The translations under genes and the position numbers were made by a program. A DNA stretch of 64,000 nt from Siccirubricoccus phaeus (GTDB lineage: Bacteria > Pseudomonadota > Alphaproteobacteria > Acetobacterales > Acetobacteraceae): the NCBI RefSeq assembly GCF_008360935.1, contig NZ_SRXO01000005.1:276108-340107 (forward strand), given 5' to 3'. The notes under the pieces are model-generated. The model had not been told where the DNA came from and searched no databases. It was given only the letters and a program-made list of their open reading frames with translations. Numbering within the stretch: position 1 is the stretch's first letter; every line of letters starts with the position of its first letter. Of the stretch, positions 9,413 to 19,164 are shown one piece after another.

Positions 9413-11584
9413 TCACCCCTTCGCCTTCGCCTCCCGCCGCCGCGCATGCAGCACGAATTCGGTATACCCGTTCGGCTGCTCGCGCCCCGAGAAGATCAGC
9501 TCCCGCGCCGCGATGAAGGCCGGGCCGTCGAAAGCGGGCGCCATCGGCGCATAGGCCGGATCCTCCGCATTCTGCTGGTCCACCACCGCGGCCATGCGGC
9601 GCAGCGTCTCCTCCACCTGTGCCTCGGTGGTGATGCCGTGGCGCAGCCAATTGGCGATGTGCTGGGCGGAGATGCGCAAGGTCGCGCGATCCTCCATCAG
9701 CCCGACATTGTTGATGTCCGGCACCTTGGAGCAGCCGACGCCCTGGTCCACCCAGCGCACCACATAGCCCAGGATGCCCTGGGCGTTGTTGTCCAGCTCC
9801 GCCTGCACATCGGCCGGCGACCAGTTGGTGTTGACGGCGAGGGGAACGGTCAGGATCTCCTCCACCTTCGCCCGCCGCCCCCTCTGGGCGATCTCCTCCT
9901 GCCGCGCCGCGACATCCACCTGGTGGTAGTGCAGCGCATGCAGCGTGGCGGCGGTGGGGGAGGGGACCCAGGCGGTGTTCGCGCCGGCCTTGGGGTGACC
10001 CACCTTCTGTTCCAGCATCGCCGCCATGGCGTCCGGCGCCGCCCACATGCCCTTGCCGATCTGCGCCCGGCCGCGCAGCCCGCAGAGCAGGCCGATATCG
10101 ACGTTCCACTCCTCATAGGCCTTGATCCAGGCCGTGCCGCGCATGTCGTTCTTGCGCAGCACCGCCCCGGCTTCCATGGAGGTGTGGATCTCGTCGCCGG
10201 TGCGGTCGAGGAAGCCGGTATTGATGAAGGCCACGCGGTCCTTCGCCGCGCGGATGCATTCCTTGAGGTTCACCGTGGTGCGGCGCTCCTCATCCATGAT
10301 GCCCATCTTCAGCGTGGCGCGCGGCAGGCCGAAGGCGTCCTCGACGCGGGCGAAGAGGGTATCGGCCCAGGCCACTTCCTCCGGCCCGTGCATCTTCGGC
10401 TTCACGATATAGACGCTGCCGGCCCGCGAGTTGCGACCCTTGCCGGGGCCGCGCAGGTCATGCAGCGCGATCGCCACGGTGCACATGGCGTCGAGGATGG
10501 TCTCGGGCGTCTCGGCCCCGTTCAGCGTCACCACATCCGTCATCATGTGGTGGCCGACATTGCGGACCAGCATCACCGAACGGCCATGCAGCGTCACCGC
10601 GCCGCCGGCGGGCTTCAGATAGGTACGGTCCGCATTCAGCTTGCGGATCAGCGTCTTGCCGCCCTTCTCGAAGCTCGCCTCCAGCGTGCCCTTCATCAGG
10701 CCCAGCCAGTTGCGGTAGACCAGCACCTTGTCCTCGGCATCCACCGCGGCGACGCTGTCCTCGCAATCGACGATGGTGGTGACAGCGGCTTCCAGCACCA
10801 GGTCCGCGATGCCGGCCGGGTCGTCCTTGCCGATCGGGTGGTCGCGGTCGATCACCAGCTCCGCATGCAGCCCGTGATGGGTGAAGAGGAGGGCGGAAGG
10901 CGTCGCCGCCTCGCCCTGGTAGCCGACGCATTGCCCGGGCTGCGCCAGCCCCACCACCTTGCCGTCCTGCAGCGTCACCGCCAGGGCGCCGGCGGCAATG
11001 GCATAGGATTTCGCCTGGCGGTGGGAGGCGCCGCCGGCCAGCGGCGCCACCTGGTCCAGCACGCCGCGGGCGTAGTCGATCACCTTCTTCCCGCGCGCGG
11101 GGTTGTAGCCGCGGCCGCGCGTCGCGCCGCCCTCCTCCGGGATGGCATCCGTGCCGTAGAGCGCGTCATACAGGCTGCCCCAGCGGGCATTGGCGGCGTT
11201 CAGCGCGTAGCGGGCGTTGGAGACGGGAACGACGAGCTGCGGCCCCGCGATATGCCCGAATTCCGGATCGACATTGCTGGTGCCGACCTGGAAGTCCGGC
11301 CCCTCCGGCAGCAGGTAGCCGATCTCCTTCAGGAAGCCGGTATAGGCGCCGAGGTCGATCGGCTTCGCCGGGTGCGCGCGGTGCCAGGCATCGATCTTCG
11401 CCTGCAACGCGTCCCGCTTCTGCAACAGCGCGGCATTGGCCGGGCCCAGCTCGCCCAGGATGGCGGTGTAGGAGGACCAGAAGCGCTCCGGCGTCACGCC
11501 GGTGCCGGGCAGCGCTTCGGTGTCGATGAAGTCGCGCAGCTCGCGCGCCACGCTCAGCCCCGCAACTTCCACCCGTTCCGCCAT
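9413..11584 (-). CDS. glcB: Malate synthase G
   Basis: Condenses glyoxylate with acetyl-CoA to malate, the second step of the glyoxylate shunt. The 723-residue length is exactly that of the monomeric G isoform (A isoforms are about 530). Visible family blocks include [14 protein letters not shown] in the N-terminal clasp, [28 protein letters not shown] with the long inserted domain, the [16 protein letters not shown] active-site strand near 390-405, and the C-terminal [24 protein letters not shown] 11584 gives the expected N-terminus [20 protein letters not shown]. It is a single gene, convergent with fbiC. Isocitrate lyase is not in the window. Confidence 0.97.
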   Translation of the reverse strand: MAERVEVAGLSVARELRDFIDTEALPGTGVTPERFWSSYTAILGELGPANAALLQKRDALQAKIDAWHRAHPAKPIDLGAYTGFLKEIGYLLPEGPDFQVGTSNVDPEFGHIAGPQLVVPVSNARYALNAANARWGSLYDALYGTDAIPEEGGATRGRGYNPARGKKVIDYARGVLDQVAPLAGGASHRQAKSYAIAAGALAVTLQDGKVVGLAQPGQCVGYQGEAATPSALLFTHHGLHAELVIDRDHPIGKDDPAGIADLVLEAAVTTIVDCEDSVAAVDAEDKVLVYRNWLGLMKGTLEASFEKGGKTLIRKLNADRTYLKPAGGAVTLHGRSVMLVRNVGHHMMTDVVTLNGAETPETILDAMCTVAIALHDLRGPGKGRNSRAGSVYIVKPKMHGPEEVAWADTLFARVEDAFGLPRATLKMGIMDEERRTTVNLKECIRAAKDRVAFINTGFLDRTGDEIHTSMEAGAVLRKNDMRGTAWIKAYEEWNVDIGLLCGLRGRAQIGKGMWAAPDAMAAMLEQKVGHPKAGANTAWVPSPTAATLHALHYHQVDVAARQEEIAQRGRRAKVEEILTVPLAVNTNWSPADVQAELDNNAQGILGYVVRWVDQGVGCSKVPDINNVGLMEDRATLRISAQHIANWLRHGITTEAQVEETLRRMAAVVDQQNAEDPAYAPMAPAFDGPAFIAARELIFSGREQPNGYTEFVLHARRREAKAKG

Positions 11585-11789
11585 GAGCGTGCCTCCCGCC
11601 TTGCACCTGGTCCATCCCGTCCCGACCGGGGCAGTCAGTTTCCTAGTGGGATTCGGGCGGGGCCGGAAGGGGGCGCGGCGCGCCCCCTGAGGGGCCAGGG
11701 ACGTCCTGCCGCAACCGACGCTGCCCGTTGCCCTTCCGTGGCTTTGCCGCGGAAGGCTGTGCGAGGGTCTGGACCGGCGCCCCCGGGGT

Positions 11790-11820
11790 CCCCACGACGG
11801 CGCGCAGCGACGTCGTGGGG
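11790..11820 (-). terminator. Strong hairpin downstream of the M20 peptidase gene
   Basis: Arms CCCCACGACG (11790-11799) and CGTCGTGGGG (11811-11820) pair perfectly over 10 bp around an 11-base loop. The hairpin sits just 3' of the stop of the minus-strand peptidase gene (stop at 11825). It lacks a clear U tract. The rest of the 11585-11824 gap is GC-rich with repeat-like fragments and no gene. Confidence 0.6.
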
Positions 11821-11824
11821 AACG

Positions 11825-13012
11825 TCAAAGCCCCGCCTTCTCCAGCATCAGGATCGCCCGCGCCGCCGCCTGGGCGCGCGGCACTAGGCTCGCGACCTCA
11901 AGATACTCCTCCGGGCTGTGCGCCTTGCCGCCCACCGGCCCGACGGCGCAGATGGTCGGTGCGCCGACCGCGGCGGTGAAGCCGGAATCGGCGCAGCCGC
12001 CGCTGAACTCCGGCGTGATGGCAAGGCCGCTCTCGCCCGCCGCCGCCTTGTACATCTCGAACAGCTTCGCCGCCGCCGGGCTTTGCGTCAGCGGCAGGAA
12101 TTCGCCGCGGATGGTGAGCTTCGCCTTCGTCCCCGGCACGAAGCTCTTGGCGATGATGGCCGCGATCTTCGTCATCACCTCGTCGCGGTCGGCCGGCTCC
12201 ACATAGCGCAAATCGATCTGCCCCTGGGCCCAGGGCGCCACCGTGTTCACGCTCTGCCCGCCGGAGACGAGGCCGACATTCAGGGTGATGCCGCGCTTCA
12301 GGTCGGTCAGCGCATGGATCGCGGTGATCTTCGCCGCCAGCTCGCCGATGGCGCTGATGCCGGCCTCGAAATTGCCGCCGGAATGCGCCGCCTTGCCCTC
12401 GATGTCGAAGATGGAGAAGACGCCGCCCTTGCGCCCGGTGACGACGCCGCCATTGGGCCGGCCGGGCTCGCTGTTGAACACCACCCGCGCCTCGCGGGCC
12501 GTCGCCTCGATCACCTCGCGCCCCTCGGGGCTGCCGATCTCCTCGTCCCCGGTGAAGAGGCCGAGCAGCGGCCCGGGCGCGCCGCCGAATTTCCTGAAGG
12601 CGGCGAGGACGAACATGTTCATCACGAGGCCGGCCTTCATGTCGGCGACGCCGGGGCCGTAGGCGATGCCGTCCCGGATGGTGAAGGGCCGGCGGGTCGG
12701 CTCGCCCTTGGGAAAGACGGTGTCGCGATGGCCCATCAGCACGATGGATTGCTGCCGGTTGCCGCTGGCGAGCGCAGCGCCGCCCTCCACCCGGGCCTTC
12801 AGGCAGTCGCCGTATTTCTCCCGCTTCACCACCTCCACCGGGATGCCGTGCTCCGCCATGAAGCGCTGCACGATGGCGCCCACCGCATCGACGCCCGGCT
12901 TGTCATAGCTGCCGCCATCGGTGTTCACCATCTCTTCCAGCACCTGCAGCATCGCCCCCTGCTGGGTGGCAAGCCAGGCGGTGATGGCGGAGTCGGGGCT
13001 TTCGGCGGTCAT
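11825..13012 (-). CDS. M20 family metallopeptidase, glutamate carboxypeptidase-like
   Basis: This 395-residue zinc-dependent exopeptidase/deacylase of the M20 (CPG2/ArgE/DapE) clan has its metal and catalytic residues in the expected places: GHRDTVFP near 92, YGPGVADMKAG near 117 (bridging Asp), GDEEIGSP near 152 (catalytic Glu pair), and a C-terminal AHSPEE histidine near 362. The dimerisation lid domain occupies roughly 185-300 (HSGGNFEAGISAI). No signal peptide is seen, so it is probably cytoplasmic. Similarity in overall design to carboxypeptidase G2 suggests cleavage of C-terminal glutamate or related N-acyl amino acids, but the substrate is not fixed by sequence. It is a single minus-strand gene followed by a strong hairpin. 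Confidence 0.9.
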   Translation of the reverse strand: MTAESPDSAITAWLATQQGAMLQVLEEMVNTDGGSYDKPGVDAVGAIVQRFMAEHGIPVEVVKREKYGDCLKARVEGGAALASGNRQQSIVLMGHRDTVFPKGEPTRRPFTIRDGIAYGPGVADMKAGLVMNMFVLAAFRKFGGAPGPLLGLFTGDEEIGSPEGREVIEATAREARVVFNSEPGRPNGGVVTGRKGGVFSIFDIEGKAAHSGGNFEAGISAIGELAAKITAIHALTDLKRGITLNVGLVSGGQSVNTVAPWAQGQIDLRYVEPADRDEVMTKIAAIIAKSFVPGTKAKLTIRGEFLPLTQSPAAAKLFEMYKAAAGESGLAITPEFSGGCADSGFTAAVGAPTICAVGPVGGKAHSPEEYLEVASLVPRAQAAARAILMLEKAGL

Positions 13013-13123
13013 CGGGGCCTCATGGTCTCGGGAAAGGGCGCAGCCTGTCCCCGGCGGCGGCGAGGGGCAAGGGGCAGATCGAGAGGGGCGTCGCGCCGCA
13101 AGGCGGGCCTTGTGGCGCGATCC

Positions 13124-14101
13124 TCACTCCACCTTCCCGATCCGCTGCACCGCCCGCCGCAGCCGCGCCGCATCCGCCTGGAAGAAATCCGCGAACCCCT
13201 CGCCGTCCCGGTAATCCAGGTTGTTGCCGGAAGCGGCGAGGGCCTTCAGCACCTCCGGGTCGCGCGCCGCCGCCGCCATCCCCTCCCGCAGCCGTGCCAG
13301 CACCGGCAGCGGCGTGCCGGTGGGGGCGAAGACGCCGGCCCAGATGTAGAATTCCGCCTCCGGGAAGCCGCGCTCCCGCAAGGTCGGCACCTCCTCGAAG
13401 CCCGGGATGCGCCGCGCCCCCCAGCTCGCCAGCACGCGCAGCCTGCCGTCCCGCACATGCGGCGTCAGCGGGCCGGGGCCGGAGGCGAGCGCCTGCACCT
13501 GGCCGCTGACGATCGCCGTCATCGCCGGCCCGCCGCCCTGGAAGGGCACATGCAGCAGGTCGATGCCGGCCGCCGAAGTCAGCATCGCCATCGGCACATG
13601 CAGCGCCGAATAGAGGCCGGAGGAAGAATAGGGAATCGCCCCCGGCCGCGCCCGGGCATCGGCGATGAACTCCTCCAGCGTCCGCCAGGGCGCGCTGGCC
13701 GGCACCGCCAGCAGGGTGGGGTCGGCGGTGAAGAGGGCGACGGGGGTGAGCTGGTCCACCTCATAGGCCGGGGCGCGGCCGAACAGCCGCGCCGCTTCCG
13801 GCAGCACCGCCAGGGAGGAGAGGCCCATCAGCAGGGTGTAGCCATCCGGCGCGGCGCGGGCGACGGCGGCGTAGCCGATTTCGCCCGCCGCCCCGGCGCG
13901 GTTCACCACCGGCACCGGCACGTGCCACAGCCGTTCCAGCCCGGCCGCGACCGGGCGCGCCACCACATCGCCCTGGCCGCCGGGCGGAAAGGCGACCAGC
14001 ATGGTGACGGCGCGCGAGGGGAATTCCGCCTGCGCCCGCGCCGGGCGCAGCAAGGCCGGGCCGGAAGCGGCGCCGAGGCCGAGGAGGATGCGCCGCCTCA
14101 T
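13124..14101 (-). CDS. Bug/TctC family tripartite tricarboxylate transporter receptor
   Basis: This is a 325-residue periplasmic solute-binding protein with a signal peptide (MRRRILLGLGAASGPALLRP, cleavage after ARAQA). Family motifs include TMLVAFPPGGQGDVVARPVA, the AAPDGYTLLMGLSS loop and LLHVPFQGGGPAMTAIVSGQVQ. Bug proteins bind small carboxylates or amides and normally feed TctA/TctB permeases, which are absent here. Its ATG overlaps the stop of the upstream FAH-family gene by 4 bases (ATGA), so the two are translationally coupled. The receptor may therefore import the substrate of that hydrolase (inference). Confidence 0.93.
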   Translation of the reverse strand: MRRRILLGLGAASGPALLRPARAQAEFPSRAVTMLVAFPPGGQGDVVARPVAAGLERLWHVPVPVVNRAGAAGEIGYAAVARAAPDGYTLLMGLSSLAVLPEAARLFGRAPAYEVDQLTPVALFTADPTLLAVPASAPWRTLEEFIADARARPGAIPYSSSGLYSALHVPMAMLTSAAGIDLLHVPFQGGGPAMTAIVSGQVQALASGPGPLTPHVRDGRLRVLASWGARRIPGFEEVPTLRERGFPEAEFYIWAGVFAPTGTPLPVLARLREGMAAAARDPEVLKALAASGNNLDYRDGEGFADFFQADAARLRRAVQRIGKVE

Positions 14102-14982
14102 GCCACCGAATTCTCCAGCACGCCGATGCCGCTGATCTCGATGCGCACCACATCGCCCGGTTTCAGGAATTTCGGCGGGGTGAAGCCGATGCCGACGCCG
14201 ACCGGCGTGCCCGTCGCGATCACATCGCCCGGCTCCAGCGTGATCCCCGCGGAAATCGCCGCGACCAGCGTCGGGATGTCGAAGATCAGGTCGGCGACCA
14301 GCGCATCCTGCCGCGTCTCGCCATTCACCTGCGTCACCAGCCGCAGCGCCTTCGGGTCCGGCACCGCATCCGCCGTCAGGATGGCAGGCCCCATGGGGCA
14401 GAAGGTGTCGAGCCCCTTGCCCAGCACCCATTGGCTGTGCCGCTTCTGCAGGTGCCGCGCCGTGACGTCGTTGACGATGGTGTAGCCGAAGACGTGCTGC
14501 ATGGCAGCGTCCCGGGCGATGCCCCGCCCGCCGCGGCCGATGACCACCGCCAGCTCGCCCTCGTAATCCAGCCCGCCGGTCGGATCGAGCGCCGAGAGGA
14601 TCTTCTCCCCCGGCGCGATGATGGCGGTGTGCGGCTTGGAGAAGACGACGGGGAAGGGCGGCACCACGTCCTTCGCCCCGCCATCGAAGCCGGAGCCGGC
14701 GAATTCCTTCGCATGCTCATGGTAGTTCTTGCCGACGCAGAAGACGTTCTTCGGCGGCCGGGGGATCGGCGCGCAGAGCACCGCGCCCTTGGCGACCGGC
14801 GCCCTGGCCATGGCGCCCTTCGCATGCTCCAGCGCCGCGGCGCCGCCGGCGATGAAGGCGGGCATGTTGCCGCCTGCCAGCGCCGGGTCGGCCGCCGCCA
14901 GATCCAGCACCGCGCCATCCGCGCGCAGCGCGCCGAGATGCACGCCGAGCTTCTCCGGATATTTGAAGGTCACCAGCCGCAT
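14098..14982 (-). CDS. Fumarylacetoacetate hydrolase family protein
   Basis: This 294-residue member of the FAH superfamily (C-C bond hydrolases, decarboxylases and isomerases acting on 2-oxo acids) shows PKNVFCVGKNYHEHAKEF, the metal-binding DYEGELAVVIG block near 137-147, GYTIVNDVTARHLQ, and ATGTPVGVG near the C-terminus. It is the first gene of a two-gene unit, overlapping the Bug receptor gene by 4 bases. This gene-receptor arrangement is common in Bug-rich bacteria and suggests catabolism of an imported carboxylate, possibly an aromatic breakdown product. The divergent LysR/MFS pair upstream is close enough to be functionally linked, but the sequence does not prove it. Confidence 0.92.
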   Translation of the reverse strand: MRLVTFKYPEKLGVHLGALRADGAVLDLAAADPALAGGNMPAFIAGGAAALEHAKGAMARAPVAKGAVLCAPIPRPPKNVFCVGKNYHEHAKEFAGSGFDGGAKDVVPPFPVVFSKPHTAIIAPGEKILSALDPTGGLDYEGELAVVIGRGGRGIARDAAMQHVFGYTIVNDVTARHLQKRHSQWVLGKGLDTFCPMGPAILTADAVPDPKALRLVTQVNGETRQDALVADLIFDIPTLVAAISAGITLEPGDVIATGTPVGVGIGFTPPKFLKPGDVVRIEISGIGVLENSVA

Positions 14983-15043
14983 GCGGCGTCACTCCCTGTC
15001 CCGGGCGGACTCTGCCGGGTGCGGCCGCCCCGGCGCAACAGGC

Positions 15044-15949
15044 TCACAGCCGGACATTCTCCGCCAGGTGGTCGAGGAAGGCGCGCACCCGCGCCGGCAG
15101 GGCGCCGCCCGGCCCGATGAAGACCGCGGAGATGATTTCCGTATCGCCGGGATTCCACGCCTCCAGCAGCGGCACCAGGCGACCGGCGGCGAGGTCGGCA
15201 CCCACGTGATAGGCGCCGAACCGGCCGATCCCGAGCCCGGCCAGGGCCAGCAGCCGCGATTGCTCGCCATCGCTGACCAGCGCATTGCCTTCCGGCGGCA
15301 GCAGCAGCGTGCCGCCGCCGGGCTTGCGGAAGGGCCAGCCAGCCACGGTCCGCGCGAAGCTGAAGCCGATGCGGTTATGTGCCGCCAGCTCCTCCGGCCG
15401 CTGCGGCGTGCCGTGCCGGGCGAGATAGGCGGGGGCGGCGACCACCACCATCCGGCTTTCCCCCAGCTTCCGCGCCACCAGCCGGGATTCCCGCAAGGGG
15501 CCGACGCGGATGGCGATATCCGCCCGCTCCTCCAGCAGATCCACCACCCGGTCCGTCAGGGTGACGTCCACCTGCACCGCCGGATGCCGGGCCAGGAAGC
15601 CCGGCAGCAGCGGCAGCAGCCGGTGCATGCCGAAGGGAACGCTGGAATTCACCCGCAGCCTGCCGCGCGGCGCCGCGCCGGCCCCGGCCTCCTGCTCCGC
15701 CGCCGTGATATCGGCCAGGATGCGGACGGCACGGTCGTGAAAGGTCAGCCCCTCCGGCGTCAATTGCAGCCTCCGGGTGGAGCGGCTGAGCAGCCGGGCG
15801 CCGAGCCGCGCCTCCAGCCGCCCGATCAGCTTGCTGACGGCCGAGGGGCTGAGCCCGAGCGTCCGCGCCGCGGCGGAGAAGCCGCCGCTCTGCACGACGC
15901 GGACGAAGACCTCCATCTCCGCTGCGCGGTTGGTTTCCGGCCGGGCCAT
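15044..15949 (-). CDS. LysR family transcriptional regulator
   Basis: This 301-residue protein has an N-terminal winged helix-turn-helix (residues about 10-68; GGFSAAARTLGLSPSAVSKLIGRLE) and a LysR substrate-binding domain (RLRVNSSVPFGMHRLLPLLPGFLARHP, about 98-290). The LSPSAVSK recognition helix and the domain subtype resemble the AaeR/CrgA-like group. It is transcribed divergently from an MFS transporter gene, with 122 bases between the two starts. That is the classic arrangement for a LysR protein controlling its neighbour in response to the exported compound. ATG 15949 places the HTH at the usual distance from the N-terminus. Confidence 0.93.
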   Translation of the reverse strand: MARPETNRAAEMEVFVRVVQSGGFSAAARTLGLSPSAVSKLIGRLEARLGARLLSRSTRRLQLTPEGLTFHDRAVRILADITAAEQEAGAGAAPRGRLRVNSSVPFGMHRLLPLLPGFLARHPAVQVDVTLTDRVVDLLEERADIAIRVGPLRESRLVARKLGESRMVVVAAPAYLARHGTPQRPEELAAHNRIGFSFARTVAGWPFRKPGGGTLLLPPEGNALVSDGEQSRLLALAGLGIGRFGAYHVGADLAAGRLVPLLEAWNPGDTEIISAVFIGPGGALPARVRAFLDHLAENVRL

Positions 15950-16071
15950 GGTGAATTGAACTCACAGATGCTGTTCCGCGGCGAGGCTAGGTCACGGGCG
16001 GGGATGGGTCCATCTCCGCCGGCAAGCTGCCCTGGCCGGATGGCCGGGGCCCCATCCCTGGAGCCATTCCC

Positions 16072-17232
16072 ATGCCTCCCGCCCTCTTCGCGCTCACCGC
16101 CGGTGCCTTCGGCATCGGCGTCACCGAATTCGTCATCATGGGCCTGCTGATCGAGATCGGGGCCGATCTGCGCATCACCATCGCCACCGCCGGCACGCTG
16201 ATCTCGGGCTATGCGCTCGGCGTCGTGGTCGGCGCGCCGCTCATCACCGCGGCCACCTCGCGCTTCTCCCGCCGCGACGTGCTGCTGGGGCTGATGCTGG
16301 TCTTCACCCTGGGCAACCTGGCCTGTGCCCTGGCGCCCTCCTATGGCTGGCTGCTGGCGGCGCGGGTGCTGACGGCCTTCGCCCATGGCACCTTCTTCGG
16401 CGTCGGCTCGGTGGTCGCGGCCGGGCTGGTGGCGCCGGACCGGCGGGCTTCCGCCATCGCCATCATGTTCACCGGGCTGACCCTGGCCAACATCCTCGGC
16501 GTGCCCTTCGGCACCTGGCTGGGCCAGACCCAGGGCTGGCGCGCCACCTTCTGGGCGGTGACGGCGATCGGCCTGGCGGTGCTGCCGGTGATCGCCCTGC
16601 TGGTGCCGCGGGACCGGCCGGCGCCCGACGCCGGCGAGTGGCGGCGGGATCTGGAGGTGATGCGCCGCCTGCCCGTGCTGCTGGGCTTCCTGACGACCGT
16701 GCTGGGCTTCGCCGGCGTCTTCGCGGTGTTCACCTACATCGCGCCGCTGCTGACGCGGGTGAGCGGGCTGCCGGACGCGGCCGTCTCCCCGGTGCTGCTG
16801 GTATTCGGCGGCGGGCTGGTGGTGGGGAACCTGCTGGGCGGGAAGCTGGCGGATCGCGGGCTGATGCCGGCGCTGCTCGGCACGCTGGCGGCGCTGGCGG
16901 CGGTGCTGCTGGCCATGGCGGTGGCGCTGCCCCATGCGGTGACGGCGGTGGCGGCGGTGTTCCTGCTGGGGGCGGCCGGCTTCGCCACGGTGCCGCCGCT
17001 GCAGAGCTGGGTGCTGCAGCAGGCTTCCGGCGCCGGGCAGAGCCTGGCGGCGAGCTTCAACATAGCGGCCTTCAACCTGGGCAACGCGCTGGGCGCCTGG
17101 CTGGGGGGCGTGACCATCGAGCACGGGCCGGGGCTGGCGGCGCTGCCGCTGGTGGCGGCGGTGCTGCCGCTCTCCGCGCTGGGGCTGGCGTGGCTGGGGC
17201 GCGAGGCGGCGAGGCGCCAGGCGGTGGCTTGA
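16072..17232 (+). CDS. MFS transporter, AraJ/YdhP-like drug or sugar efflux permease
   Basis: This 386-residue integral membrane protein has about 12 predicted transmembrane helices. The N-terminal ALTAGAFGIGVTEFVIMGLL, the GxLxSGYxxGVVVGAP segment and the helix 4 AHGTFFGVGSVVAAGLV stretch mark the DHA1 AraJ/arabinose-efflux group. It is divergent from the LysR regulator that probably controls it. The stop codon TGA is embedded in TTGAGGAGGGC, the first bases of the family B repeat downstream. The substrate is unknown. Confidence 0.92.
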   Translation: MPPALFALTAGAFGIGVTEFVIMGLLIEIGADLRITIATAGTLISGYALGVVVGAPLITAATSRFSRRDVLLGLMLVFTLGNLACALAPSYGWLLAARVLTAFAHGTFFGVGSVVAAGLVAPDRRASAIAIMFTGLTLANILGVPFGTWLGQTQGWRATFWAVTAIGLAVLPVIALLVPRDRPAPDAGEWRRDLEVMRRLPVLLGFLTTVLGFAGVFAVFTYIAPLLTRVSGLPDAAVSPVLLVFGGGLVVGNLLGGKLADRGLMPALLGTLAALAAVLLAMAVALPHAVTAVAAVFLLGAAGFATVPPLQSWVLQQASGAGQSLAASFNIAAFNLGNALGAWLGGVTIEHGPGLAALPLVAAVLPLSALGLAWLGREAARRQAVA

Positions 17233-17391
17233 GGAGGGCTCTGCCCTCCTCAAACTCCTCCCGCCAAAGGCCGAAGGGCCTTTGGAAACCTTGAGTTTGG
17301 CGCCTCGACCGTCGGGTCCAGACTCATGGGTTCAAAGGGCCCTTCGGCCCTTTGCGGGATGGAGTTTGAGGAAGGGCAGAGCCCTTCCTCA
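17230..17391. repeat. Family B paired-hairpin repeat between convergent genes (copy B2)
   Basis: This is the most complete copy. It begins inside the MFS stop codon with TTGAGGAGGGC, forms hairpin GAGGGC-TCT-GCCCTC, then CTCAAACTCC, then AAAGGCCGAAGGGCCTTT, a unique centre with GAGTTTGGCGCCTCGACCGTC, then CAAAGGGCCCTTCGGCCCTTTG, GGAGTTTGAGG and AAGGGCAGAGCCCTT. The whole unit is an imperfect palindrome, so it looks the same to transcription from either side. The far end supplies the TGA stop of recJ (17389-17391). Confidence 0.8.
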
Positions 17392-19164
17392 AATTGCTGC
17401 CGCATCCACTACATGCAGGCAGGCGGACACATCTTCGTTCCACCTCTCCGCCCGCAACTGCCCCGCCAGATGGATGGGCTGCCCGCTCCGCGCCAGCAGC
17501 GCCTCCGCCAGCGGCCCCTCCTTCGCCCGGAAGCAGATGGCCTTCAGCCTGCCGCCATCCTCGCCTTCCAGGAAGGCGCGCACCGTCGCCCCTTCCTTTC
17601 CCACCCGGTCCGCCCGCACCACCCGCGTGCGCGGCAGGGCGAAGACCGGCTCCTCATTCCCCGCCCCGAAGGGCGCCAGCCTTTCCACCTGCCGCGCCAG
17701 GCCGGCCGTGGCGGAGAGCACCGTCATGCTCCCCTCCACCACCAGGTCCGCGGCGCCGGGCAGGGCGGTGGCGGCCGCCAGCCGTTCCGCCAGGAAGGCA
17801 TGCACTGCCTCCCGCCGCTCCACCGGGAAGCTGAAGCCGGCGGCCATGGCGTGGCCGCCCCCCGTCTCCAGCAGCCCGGCCTGCCGCGCTGCGATCACCG
17901 CCGTGCCGAGATCCAGCCCCGGCACCGACCGCCCGGACCCCTTGGCGAAGCCGGAGGCCACCCCCGCGACGCAGGCCGGGCGGTTGAACTTCTCCTTCAC
18001 CCGCCCGGCAACAATCCCGACCACGCCCGGATGCCAGCCCTCGCCGCAGACCAGCAGCACCGGCATGCCGGCGGTGGCCTGCGCCTCGGCGGCGGCGAAG
18101 GCGGCGCCCAGCACCTCGGCTTCCACCTCCTGCCGCCTTTTGTTCACCGCATCCAGCCGCTCCGCCATGGCGCGCGCCTCGATTGGGTCCTCGCAGAGCA
18201 GCAGGCGCAGGCCGAGATCGGGTTCGTCGATCCGCCCCGCCGCATTGATGCGCGGGCCGAGCACGAAGCCGAGGGAATGCGCCGTCGGCACGTCCCGCAC
18301 CTGGCCGATCTCCAGCAGCGCGGCGATGCCCGGCCGGCCGCGCCGCGCCATCACCTTCAGCCCCTGCGCCACCAGCGCGCGGTTGAGCCCGCTGAGCGGC
18401 ATCACGTCGCAGACCGTGGCGAGGGCGACGAGGTCGAGCAGATCGAGCAGCGGCGGCTCGCCGGATCGCGCGAAATGCCCGCCCCGCCGCAGCGTGCGAT
18501 GCACCGCGACCAGGGTGAGGAAAGCCACCGCCGCGGCGCAGAGATGCCGGAGGCCGGAGGTGCAATCCAGCCGGTTCGGGTTCACCACCGCGGCGACGGG
18601 CGGCACCGCGCCTTCCGCCTTGTGGTGGTCCAGCACCACCACATCGGCATGGCCTTTGGCTTCCGCCAGCGCCGCGGCGGCGGCGATGCCGCAATCGACG
18701 CAGACGATGAGCGTCGCGCCGCGTTCGCAGAGAGCACGGATGGCGGCGGGGTTGGGGCCGTAGCCCTCCTTCAGCCGGTCCGGCACGTAATGCGAAACCG
18801 GGCAGCCCAGCCGCCGCAGCGCATGCACCATCAGCGCGCCGGCGGAGGCGCCGTCCACGTCGTAATCGCCGAAGACCGCGACGCTTTCGCCCTGGCGCAC
18901 CGCGCTCGCCAGCCGCTCCGCCGCCGCATCCATGTCGCGCAGCAGGGAGGGGTCCGGCAGCAAGGCGCGCAGGGTGGGTTCCAGGTAATCCCCCACCGCC
19001 TCCAGCGCCACGCCGCGCGCGGCGAGCAGCCGCCCCAGCAGCTCCGGCAGCTCCGCCCGCTGGGCGATGGCCATGCCGGTGCGGGCATCGCCCTCCCGCC
19101 ACACCCAGCGGCGGCCGGTGGCGCTGCGGGCGACGCCGAGCGCCGCCGCGCCTGGCTCAGGCAA
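17389..19164 (-). CDS. recJ: Single-stranded-DNA-specific exonuclease RecJ
   Basis: RecJ degrades single-stranded DNA 5' to 3' in RecFOR recombination, mismatch and base-excision repair. The 591-residue protein has the DHH phosphoesterase motifs FGDYDVDGASAG (about 96-107) and VVLDHHKAEG (about 176-185), NPNRL and LGPRINAAGR, then a DHHA1 domain with GGGHAMAAGF near 435 and a C-terminal OB-fold. It follows glpX with an 8-base overlap, so the start is taken as TTG 19164, giving MPEPGAAALG; a later start is possible since the first 20 residues are not conserved. Coupling of recJ to an upstream metabolic gene is common in alphaproteobacteria, where hom-glpX-recJ occurs. Confidence 0.94.
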   Translation of the reverse strand: MPEPGAAALGVARSATGRRWVWREGDARTGMAIAQRAELPELLGRLLAARGVALEAVGDYLEPTLRALLPDPSLLRDMDAAAERLASAVRQGESVAVFGDYDVDGASAGALMVHALRRLGCPVSHYVPDRLKEGYGPNPAAIRALCERGATLIVCVDCGIAAAAALAEAKGHADVVVLDHHKAEGAVPPVAAVVNPNRLDCTSGLRHLCAAAVAFLTLVAVHRTLRRGGHFARSGEPPLLDLLDLVALATVCDVMPLSGLNRALVAQGLKVMARRGRPGIAALLEIGQVRDVPTAHSLGFVLGPRINAAGRIDEPDLGLRLLLCEDPIEARAMAERLDAVNKRRQEVEAEVLGAAFAAAEAQATAGMPVLLVCGEGWHPGVVGIVAGRVKEKFNRPACVAGVASGFAKGSGRSVPGLDLGTAVIAARQAGLLETGGGHAMAAGFSFPVERREAVHAFLAERLAAATALPGAADLVVEGSMTVLSATAGLARQVERLAPFGAGNEEPVFALPRTRVVRADRVGKEGATVRAFLEGEDGGRLKAICFRAKEGPLAEALLARSGQPIHLAGQLRAERWNEDVSACLHVVDAAAI